A model generated the notes under the pieces. That model was given only the letters and a program-made list of their open reading frames with translations. It was not told the DNA's origin and did no database searches. A stretch of DNA of 8,234 nucleotides, taken from assembly GCA_035294145.1 (NCBI GenBank), contig DATGLL010000112.1:1-8234 (forward strand), written 5' to 3'. The first letter of the stretch is position 1; each line of letters begins with the position of its first letter. The stretch is from CADDZO01 sp035294145. GTDB taxonomy: Bacteria; Chloroflexota; Dormibacteria; Dormibacterales; Dormibacteraceae. The position numbers were made by a program, and so were the translations under genes. Shown in pieces: positions 1 through 5,505 of this stretch.

Positions 1-138
1 AGGTCGCCGGCCAGGGCGGAGGAGGGCCACGAAGACGAAGGAGCCTCGTGAGGATCCGCAACAGCCCATTCACGAGGCCATCACTCGTTCGCCCTCAGCG
101 CACGTCCTCGCACCGCCCTCCGTCGACGATCACCCCGG

Positions 139-1108
139 CTCCTGGCCCTCCTCCACGGCCCCTTCCGCTTCGCCCTTCGCCTGGTCATGACCCTGAGGTC
201 CCTCGAGGGCTACCCGGCCGCCACCGTCGCCGAGCTCTTCGACGACGACCCCTCGACCGTGCGCCGCTGGATCCAGCGCCTCAACCATGAGGGCATCGCG
301 GGGCTCAGCGACCGTCCCGCTCGGGGCGGCCCCGGCTGGGCAGCCCTCGGCTCCAAGCGCGCGTCCGAGGCCGGCTGGCCGAGCCCCGGGCTTGGAAGGG
401 GTCCCCATCGGAACCCGTCCCGATGGGGTCCCCACCGTGGCCCGGCTCCGGCGGCGCTTGCGTCCTCCGATGTCGGTCCGGGCCTTCCGTCGCCGGGTCC
501 GGGAGGTGGCCAGCTGGCGCCGACCGCGCCTGGTGGCCAAGGGCGATCCCAACGAGTCGGCGGTGCTGGAGCAGATGCGACGGGCGATCGCCGAGCTCCC
601 CCCGGGCTCGGTCTGCTGGCCGAGGACGAGGCCCACCTCCACCTCCTCCCCTGGTTGCGCTCGACCTGGGTCGCCACGGGCCCCCGGATGCGGGTCCCAA
701 CCCCCGGCACCAACCAGCGCCGGTCACCACCCGGGCCACCAGCGCCGGCTTCCTTCGGCTCCTGGAGCGGGTGCTGGCCGCCTACCCCTCGGTCCCGGCC
801 GTCGCCCTCCTCCTCGACCACGTGGCCATCCATCGCTCCCGGGTGGTCACCCGCTGGCTTGGGGAGCACCCCCGGGTCCGGCTCATCCTCGGTCCTCGCT
901 CTTGTCTCCACCACCACCCGGTGGAGCGGATCTGGGGGGCGATGAAGACGTATTTGGCCAACACCCCGGTGGAGACCATGGCCGGGCGGGTGCGTCAGGT
1001 GTAGGCCTTCTTTGGGGGGGTGAGGAGCGGCGGTTGCGGTGTGCCTCGCCGTTCCGGCCACCCTGGTTGCCCGAGGGATACGCGCAGAACTTATGGAAGG
1101 CGGCTTAG
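139..1108 (+). pseudogene. IS630-family transposase, frame-broken remnant
   Basis: IS630-family DDE transposase, which would cut and insert its element at TA sites; here it cannot be made as one protein. The N-terminal helix-turn-helix is read from 139 (FALRLVMTLRSLEGYPAATV, then STVRRWIQRLNHEG, then GLSDRP). The frame changes between about 340 and 435, giving SVRAFRRRVREVASWRRP and LVAKGDPNE. It changes back near 605 to LAEDEAHLHLLPWLRSTW, then near 720 to TSAGFLRLLERVLAAYPS, LLLDHVAIHRS and HPVERIWGAMK. A TAG at 1002-1004 interrupts VRQV-AFF, and a last shift near the run of seven G at 1014-1020 reaches LPEGYAQNL and the stop at 1106. Likely DDE acidic residues: Asp 625-627, Asp 816-818, Glu 924-926. 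The usual DN after the second strand is DH here, and the usual DNPVE is HHPVE. About 15 residues seem missing at the 720 junction. Terminal repeats and TA target duplications were not identified, so element ends are unknown. Confidence 0.85.
403..433 (-). repeat. 31-bp dispersed element, copy 1 (inside transposase remnant)
   Basis: Read on the minus strand this is GGGGACCCCAT, six bases CGGGAC, then GGGTTCCGATGGGG. The same two blocks with the same six-base spacing occur on the plus strand at 2768-2798; I count 26 of 31 identical. The copy sits in a larger inverted repeat: GGGGTCCCCATCGG at 398-411 against CCGATGGGGTCCCC at 420-433, one mismatch, loop of eight. It lies in the stretch (about 340-435) where the transposase changes frame and loses family similarity, so insertion or rearrangement here may have contributed to the break. 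Confidence 0.65.
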
Positions 1109-1685
1109 AGGCTCGGGTCCGCTCGACGTGACCAGATCCTGGAGGGATACGATGACCTCCGCTCCGCGGTCGGCGACCACCACCGCCAGGCGTCATGTCG
1201 ATCTCCCAACCCTGGGAACTCCTGCTGGGCGCGTTCCCCGTGATCGGCCGCCCGGGCCAACCAGGTGGCTGCCTTCTGGGGAGGCGCTGGACATCGAGCG
1301 GCCAGTGGTGCCAGGCGTCTCCCTTGGGGCGACCTCGCTCTCACCTGGGCCGTCGGCCACCCTGAGCGCCCCGCCAGGCCGGTGCTGATGAGTGGCGCGC
1401 CAGGCCCGCTTGGACCCCTGCCCGGTGGCCCTGGAGCGCCCTGGGGATGCAGCCGGGCGTGCAGTCGCCGAGCGGTACCGGCCCTGGCGGCCACGATGCA
1501 CGGCTGCCTCCGGGTCTGCCCGCCGCTCCACCGCGGGACGTGGCCGACCGACCCCGAGGGCTGGTTGCGGCGTGGGACCTCCACGATGCCGCAGGATCGG
1601 CACTGACCGACGACCGTCACGCTGAGGGATACGCACTCCGCGTGGGAAGCAGTGCTGCGGACCGTGCCCACCCGCCTCCGGGGCG
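1109..1685. other. No supported gene between the transposase remnant and vapC
   Basis: This stretch of 577 bases has open frames on both strands, but none reads like a family I recognise and they shadow one another, as expected in GC-rich DNA. The minus strand shows a short CRSCG Cys pair without other zinc-ribbon context. The ten-base word GAGGGATACG occurs at 1142 and 1624, and also at 1073 inside the transposase. It could be old mobile-element debris, but I cannot assign it. Confidence 0.4.
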
Positions 1686-2129
1686 CTAGGCGGTCTCCAG
1701 CCCTAGGGCTCGGGCCACCTCGGCCTGGCGGTCGTCTCGCGTGACCACGATCAGCGGCTCTCCGGCCGCGAGTTCGGCCGCGGTCGTCCTCGCCACCGCC
1801 AGGTGGATCGCGTCGAGCGTCCGAATGAGGTGCCCTCTGACCAGCTCTCGCGCGAGCTGCAGCACGGGCACGGGATCGAGCCTCAGCAGCGCCACTGGCC
1901 CGTCGTCGGCGCAATCCGCGTCGAACCGGTTCAACACCACCTCGGGCCGGCCGAGCCGCCCCTGGCGAGCGGCGGCCATCACCGCGCTGGCCAGCTCCAC
2001 CCGGGTCAGCTCGCTCGTCACCACGGGTTCATCGGCTTCCAGCAAGCGGTACCGGAGCAATTCGTGATCCGGTTCGTCGACCAGATAGGCCCGGACCAGG
2101 GCGCTGGTGTCGGCGTAGATGACGCTCAA
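1686..2129 (-). CDS. vapC: VapC-type PIN-domain ribonuclease toxin
   Basis: Predicted toxin of a type II toxin-antitoxin pair: a Mg-dependent endoribonuclease that cuts cellular RNA (often tRNA or rRNA in this family) unless bound by its VapB partner. The 147-residue product has normal VapC length and is a complete PIN domain. It opens with SVIYADTSALVRAYL (Asp7), followed by TSELTRVELASAV (Glu45), RTLDAIHLAVA (Asp106) and IVVTRDDRQAEVA (Asp132), the four acidic residues expected at the metal site. The start is taken as TTG at 2127-2129, because the PIN fold begins immediately after it and the TTGA overlaps the antitoxin stop by four bases, as is typical for coupled vapBC pairs. Much longer in-frame extensions upstream would overlap the whole antitoxin gene and are rejected. 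No strong ribosome binding site is seen, so translation probably depends on coupling to vapB. The reading frame is undamaged. The target RNA cannot be told from sequence. Confidence 0.9.
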   Translation of the reverse strand: MSVIYADTSALVRAYLVDEPDHELLRYRLLEADEPVVTSELTRVELASAVMAAARQGRLGRPEVVLNRFDADCADDGPVALLRLDPVPVLQLARELVRGHLIRTLDAIHLAVARTTAAELAAGEPLIVVTRDDRQAEVARALGLETA

Positions 2130-2413
2130 CCCCGGGCTCGCTCCGTCTCCAGCGCCTCGCTCACCGACGTCCCGGCCCCGTGCGTGGCCTTCTCCACCGC
2201 CTGCCAGGAAGGAGTGCGGTCCGGCCGTGGGGGCACCACCAGCCATCCTGCCGCCTTCGCCCGCCGTCGAAGCCTTTCGCGTCGATTGCCCGGAGCGACA
2301 GCCGCGGCCAGGATCTCGACCACCAGCGCGTTGACGGACCGCCCCTCGGCGGCTGCCCGCTCTCTCAGCCGCGCGTGGAGATCGTCGTCGAGTCGGGTGA
2401 TGAGCTGCCGCAC
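2126..2413 (-). CDS. vapB: VapB-type ribbon-helix-helix antitoxin
   Basis: Predicted antitoxin that binds and blocks the downstream VapC toxin and represses its own promoter. The 95-residue product begins with a ribbon-helix-helix DNA-binding domain: the strand RQLITRLDDDLHARL (residues 2-16), then RERAAAEGRSVNALVVEILA (about 17-36), with the classic EGRSVNALV turn between the helices. The remaining 55 residues are basic then mixed (PPRPDRTPSWQAVEKATHGA), and this is where VapB proteins usually contact the toxin. GTG at 2411-2413 is chosen as start because the RHH strand follows at once and a -10-like TATCAT lies only six bases upstream, which fits a leaderless mRNA. An in-frame ATG at 2507-2509 would add 32 unrelated residues and place the operator inside the gene. 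The gene ends in a four-base overlap with vapC. The fold is clear; the exact antitoxin subfamily (VapB versus FitA-like) is less certain. Confidence 0.87.
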   Translation of the reverse strand: MRQLITRLDDDLHARLRERAAAEGRSVNALVVEILAAAVAPGNRRERLRRRAKAAGWLVVPPRPDRTPSWQAVEKATHGAGTSVSEALETERARG

Positions 2414-2450
2414 GCGCCCATGATAGCACTTGTCCGTTTTGTGATAGCAT
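2414..2450 (-). promoter_or_regulatory. vapBC promoter and probable VapB operator, leaderless type
   Basis: Read on the minus strand, TGCTATCA occurs twice as a direct repeat (plus-strand TGATAGCA at 2442-2449 and 2421-2428), with starts exactly 21 bp apart, about two helical turns. The proximal copy contains TATCAT (2425 to 2420), a good -10 hexamer, followed by GGGCGC and the GTG start of vapB. That spacing would put transcription start at or next to the start codon. The segment is conspicuously AT-rich for this window. VapB-type RHH dimers commonly bind pairs of short repeats over their own -10, so autoregulation here is a reasonable inference. No clear -35 was found. Confidence 0.6.
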
Positions 2451-2767
2451 CTGCCCCGGGCCGTCCCCGGCGGCTCCTCGCAGCCCCGGGGCAGGTGCCA
2501 GCTCCGCACCGCTTCTCACAGCTCCGGCGGCGACCCGCCTCGATCGGGCATCGCCTCACCACCACCCGCGCGGCCGCTGCCTGCGATCTCCGGGTACGCG
2601 CCCGGCTCGCCGCCGGCGCGGTGGCGGCGACGCGGCGGGAGGGCTGGAGACTGCTGGCTGTCGAGTGAGTGTGAGTGTGGGAAGGGGGACCCACGAGGCC
2701 GGCCTCATGGGGACCGCGGTAAGAGCCGGGCTTGCCGGGCACGCGGCGAGAAGCGCGAGGCCGGCTT

Positions 2768-2798
2768 GGGGACCCCATGTGAGGGGGTTCCGATGGGG
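2768..2798 (+). repeat. 31-bp dispersed element, copy 2
   Basis: The sequence is GGGGACCCCAT (2768-2778), six bases GTGAGG, then GGGTTCCGATGGGG (2785-2798). The two outer blocks are exact matches, with identical spacing, to the reverse complement of 403-433. Its CCCCAT and ATGGGG parts can pair with each other. A looser relative is at 2685-2712. It could be a REP-like extragenic repeat or the end of a small non-autonomous element. Confidence 0.65.
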
Positions 2799-2809
2799 GA
2801 GCCCGCGAG

Positions 2810-2830
2810 GGCAACCCCGTGAGGGGTGCC
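2810..2830 (-). terminator. Hairpin downstream of the ATPase remnant
   Basis: ACCCC (2814-2818) pairs with GGGGT (2823-2827) around a GTGA loop. The stem extends past one unpaired A by GGC (2810-2812) with GCC (2828-2830). It lies about 35 bases past the stop of the minus-strand ATPase remnant, where a terminator would be expected. There is no T run, so intrinsic termination is unproven; it may simply belong to the surrounding repeats. Confidence 0.3.
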
Positions 2831-2864
2831 GCTTGATGACGACTGATCACTCAGCGGCAACGGA

Positions 2865-4312
2865 TCAAGAGATCCTCCGGGGGCGTCGGCCCGGCGCCCG
2901 CGCCGATGCGCCTGAGCCCCGGGCCGCGCCTGTCTCCCCCTCCACCAGGGCCCCGCGGGTGGCGTCCAGTACGTCTCGCCTGGCGAGGATGCCACGCCCC
3001 AGGGCCGAGTGGCGGATGCCGAGTGCCTGGCGCCGCCAGGAATCGGGCACGTACTTCCCGTCGATGGGCGTCATCCGGGAGGGCGTGTCCGGGCAGCGAC
3101 CCGCGAAGTCGATCGCTCCTGACGGGCCCCGGTAGTGCGCGCCCCACCCATGGGGACGAACGGAGCCTCGTCGCACCGCCTCACACCGCTGGAGGAGAGC
3201 CACGCCGACCTGCTCGTTGAGCTTCGTGATCTCGATGTGGAGACTGCCGTGCACGAGCTCGGGCAGGCGCGACCGGCGGATCGAGGAGGTAGAGCTTGCG
3301 CTGCTTGCGCCGATCCACGTGGCCGGTCGCGTCGGCCCGTGGGCAGGGCCCAGACCCAAGAAGCCGGCGATGAGGGGGCCGAGCCGGGCCCGTGACGCGT
3401 CCCGGCCCATGCCGACCTCGCCCGCCAGGTCGTCGAGCACGGACCCGCCGGTCCCGCTCGTGATCGCATCCCCCTGGCGCCACGTCCCAGAGGGCGCGCC
3501 AGGTGTGGACTTCAACGGTGTTGGAGCGGCGCCAATCGGCGAGGGCGCTCGGATAGCCGCCGACCTCGAGGTATGCCTGCCATGCGGCGGACAGATCGTC
3601 CGTGTGCGGGGCGAGGCCCAGCCAGACGTCGCAGGCCCGGCGGGACATGAGTTCGTCGACCCGCAGCGCGGTGACCGATGGGACGGATGCGCCGACGCTC
3701 CGGCAAAAGGATCCGAAGCTCATGGAAGGAGCGCCCGGTCAGGATCGTGCACCGGGCCGCGGCGGCCGGCGAACGCCTTTATGGCCTGGTCCAGGTTGCC
3801 GTTGGACGGACCGGTCGGGACCACACGGTCGTCACGGAGCCCGGGGTTGTCGCGAAGGTTCTTGATCACCGTCCACCACTCACCCCAGCAGGTCGTGATC
3901 TCGTCGATGAACCGGTCCCTGGGACCCTGCCGGATGGGGCTGGTGAGGAGACGCACCACGTGCTCGTAGCACGTCCCGAGCCGGTTCGCCTGCCATCGGT
4001 CGACGCTCACATGGACGACGCGCAGGGTTCGACCCCTTTGTCGAGCAACCTCCGCACCATGCGGCGAATCGACACCGTCTCTCCGACCCGCCGAGGCCCG
4101 TAGAGCATGTACAGGCCACCGGGCCGGAGGTCGCTCAGAGGATCGGGATCGTGCTCGACACCCACTGCGTCGGCGTCTCTCAGGTACGGATCCCGCGTGC
4201 TCCAGTCGGTGGCGCGCCACCAGGGACTGTCGCGGCGGACCGCCTCGCCAACCGGCTCCGCCGTCTCCATGGCCGGGACGGCGGGAAGGGGCCACGGCTG
4301 GAGCGGTGGCAC
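2865..4312 (-). pseudogene. DUF4143-type AAA (AAA_14) ATPase, degraded
   Basis: Remains of a predicted P-loop ATPase with an N-terminal AAA_14 domain and a C-terminal DUF4143 domain, a widespread accessory family of unclear role. The span of about 480 codons matches the family's usual length. In order on the minus strand: TDWSTRDPYL and GLYMLYGPRRVGETVSIRR (Walker A, Lys replaced by Glu at 4079-4081). A frame change near 4023 leads to VVHVSVDRWQANRLGT, RFIDEIT (Walker B) and WWTVIKNLRDNPGLRDD. A one-base loss near 3722 leads to MSFGSFCRSVGA, AWQAYLEVGGYPSALADWRR and NTVEVHTWRALWDV. A change near 3485 gives GDAITSGTGGSVLDDLAGEV and LGPLIAGFLGLG. A brief frame carries KQRKLYLLDPPVA, and a last change near 3280 gives RLPELVHGSLHIEITKLNEQ, then DGKYVPDSWRRQA. 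The ATG at 4312 is the best start. With at least five frame changes and no Walker lysine, no working ATPase is expected. Confidence 0.83.
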
Positions 4313-4385
4313 GCGGCGCCCGGACGGTGTCCAACGCGCTTCCGCACCTGGCGGTGTCCTCGTCGTGGACGGGGACGGTTCCAGG

Positions 4386-4880
4386 TCACCTGGTCGGTGG
4401 GGCGCCCTTGGCTCCGATGTACCGCCGGCCGAGCTCCGAGGTGGTGCTCAGCCGGCGGCGCGGGGTGGGAGGGAAAGCCGGGGGCGGTTGGATCTGGTTG
4501 ACCCGGAAGACGAGCGCCGGTGCGATCAGCACGTCGTCGGCGGCCACCTCCACTCGGCCCGGTCCTGGACCTCGGACCCCGAGGTTGACGTTCATCAGGA
4601 GGTTCAGGTGCGACCTCTGGTCCGGGGAGGGTGGTTCCTTGAACGCGGTCGGGACCTCCTGCCAGGGGCCTTCCACCGTCTGATGGGTGACCCGCATGCG
4701 AAGCCGGTGGAGTTGTCGGCTCCCCTTGGCGTCGGCCTCGAACCTGAGCACCGCGTAGACGTGCAGCAGGGCCGGAAAGGTCAAGACCCCGAGGTTGTCG
4801 ACGCCGCCTCGCCACCCCATGAAGGTGCCATCGGAGTTCTGCATCGCCTCTTGCACGAGGAACGCGGCACGCAGGTTCAT
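4386..4880 (-). CDS. Small conserved protein resembling DUF6941
   Basis: A 164-residue protein without signal peptide or membrane segment; its function is unknown. The core (about residues 15-127) alternates short strands: GTFMGWRGGVDNLGVLTFPA, then LLHVYAVLRFEADAKGSRQL, then HRLRMRVTH, then LNLLMNVNLGVRGPGPGRVE, then VAADDVLIAPALVFRV. This pattern (a 'what it is here for' hairpin, a strand before a helper-length loop, then a G-R-E/Y strand and a closing strand) resembles DUF6941 proteins; that match is from memory of the family. The Pro-rich tail from residue 130 looks disordered. ATG at 4878-4880 overlaps the last bases of hicA (ATGA), and AAGGAGG at 4894-4900 lies 13 bases upstream, a little far for an ideal ribosome binding site. 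The position suggests co-transcription with hicBA. The frame is clean, unlike hicA just upstream. Confidence 0.6.
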   Translation of the reverse strand: MNLRAAFLVQEAMQNSDGTFMGWRGGVDNLGVLTFPALLHVYAVLRFEADAKGSRQLHRLRMRVTHQTVEGPWQEVPTAFKEPPSPDQRSHLNLLMNVNLGVRGPGPGRVEVAADDVLIAPALVFRVNQIQPPPAFPPTPRRRLSTTSELGRRYIGAKGAPPTR

Positions 4881-5114
4881 TGGTGATGCCCGGCCTCCTT
4901 GGGGTCGATCCCGGCCTGACGAAGGATCGGCCGGACGGTTCCCGCCGCAGATCTCCCCGACGTCGGGGACGCTCACCGGTCGAGATGCCCCCGGGAGCCT
5001 ATGGATGTCGTGCCTGGTCCCATGCCGTTGGAGCACGCCCCCATGGTCCAGCAGGAGCCGCACGACGTCGTCCGTGGTCCAGAGCAGGGGAAGCCGGGCT
5101 CGCGTGCCGGTCAG
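4877..5114 (-). pseudogene. hicA: HicA-like mRNA interferase toxin, frameshifted
   Basis: HicA toxins are small double-stranded-RNA-binding-fold ribonucleases that cut mRNA and are held in check by HicB. Here the first frame reads ARLPLLWTTDDVVRLLLDHG, then VLQRHGTRHDIHRLPG (family pattern G-x-x-H-D-I-Y, His35 the likely catalytic residue), then PVSVPDVGEI. An extra T at 4949 breaks the frame; skipping it gives AAGTVRPILRQAGIDPKEAG and a TGA at 4877-4879. This is the normal HicA ending, so the reconstructed length of 78 residues is typical. There is no ATG, GTG or TTG at the expected start: the frame meets the antitoxin stop as CTGA, where an ATGA or GTGA overlap would be normal. Without the T insertion the gene would look complete apart from that start. 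It could be a true dead toxin or a one-base sequencing error; the start codon change makes decay somewhat more likely. Confidence 0.78.
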
Positions 5115-5404
5115 CTGACGTAGAACTGACGCATGAAGTAGGGCGCCTGGCTGCTCACCGGGAAACGCCGGAGTTCGGCCGGCGGTACCAGCTGCCCGGG
5201 ATCGATGCCCTCCTCGGCGGACCGGACGGCTTCGGTGACGGCCTGTACGAGGTTGTCGGTCGCCTCCTCGGCCATGCTGGCCACGGACACGATGTCCAGC
5301 TCGGGACGCAGCGAGGACCATTGCCCTTCTCTCGGGCGTCGCCCTGCCGCCGTGCCCGCGGGAGCCGGGCGACATCGTGCGGTGAGAGGTCGCCGCAGGG
5401 TCAC
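5111..5404 (-). CDS. hicB: HicB-like antitoxin
   Basis: Predicted antitoxin of the adjacent HicA. The recognisable HicB core is EGQWSSLRPELDIVSVAS, then MAEEATDNLVQAVTEAVRSA, then GIDPGQLVPPAELRRF, matching the family's W-x-S-L-x-P-E-L-D-I strand and E-x-A-x-x-N-L-x-E-A-V helix. The C-terminus (VSSQAPYFMRQFYVS) carries no separate DNA-binding domain that I can see. The start is uncertain. GTG at 5402-5404 gives an unbroken 97-residue protein, but its first 25 residues (RRPLTARCRPAPAGTAAGRR) do not look like HicB. ATG at 5373-5375 in another frame (MSPGSRGHGGRATPE) gives a more family-like beginning and would need a single shift near 5335 to join EGQW. No clear promoter or ribosome binding site is visible. 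The stop overlaps the hicA reading frame. The order hicB before hicA reverses the arrangement of the E. coli hicAB locus. Confidence 0.65.
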   Translation of the reverse strand: MTLRRPLTARCRPAPAGTAAGRRPREGQWSSLRPELDIVSVASMAEEATDNLVQAVTEAVRSAEEGIDPGQLVPPAELRRFPVSSQAPYFMRQFYVS

Positions 5405-5420
5405 CGCCGGACGGCGACGA

Positions 5421-5437
5421 CGCCGGAGCCACCGGCG
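5421..5437 (-). terminator. Short GC hairpin downstream of ptsI
   Basis: CGCCGG (5421-5426) pairs perfectly with CGGCG preceded by C (CCGGCG, 5432-5437) around an AGCCA loop, about 70 bases beyond the ptsI stop and just ahead of hicB. There is no T run, and short GC stems are common by chance in this sequence, so this is only a possible end of the ptsI transcript. Confidence 0.25.
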
Positions 5438-5505
5438 AAGGGATGGGCGGGCGCCCGTGGACGTCCGGCCACCCGGCGGTGAGGCCCGGCTCGCGCCGCG
5501 ACCGC

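Larger units (their letters stand above)
2451..2864. other. Repeat-rich intergenic region between vapB and the ATPase remnant
   Basis: No convincing gene. Bases 2667-2679 are a short GTGA/GTGT-like run. From 2685 there is GGGGACCCA, then the perfect palindrome GAGGCCGGCCTC (2695-2706), then ATGGGGACC. A related module GAGGCCGGCTTGGGGACC starts at 2757 and runs into the 31-bp element at 2768-2798, followed by a hairpin at 2810-2830. The plus-strand frame ending at the TGA of 2666-2668 has a gene-like tail (GWRLLAVE), but I see no start or family for it. Confidence 0.45.

Noticed and set aside
1573..1611. CRSCG Cys pair on the minus strand as a zinc-ribbon transposase fragment
   Set aside because: There is only one Cys pair, no second pair at a suitable distance and no DDE or other transposase motif nearby.
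1073..1633. Three copies of GAGGGATACG (1073, 1142, 1624) as possible direct repeats of an element
   Set aside because: The first encodes the conserved EGY of the transposase, and ten-base repeats are expected by chance in a GC-biased window of this size; flanks do not match convincingly.
1686..2519. Extended 277-residue version of the PIN protein
   Set aside because: The extra N-terminus is an alternate-frame reading of vapB and its promoter; the PIN domain begins at the TTG at 2129.
4381..4393. Palindrome CCAGGTCACCTGG as an operator for the ATPase gene
   Set aside because: It overlaps the stop codon of the DUF6941-like gene, no second copy was seen, and the gene behind it is dead; too little support.
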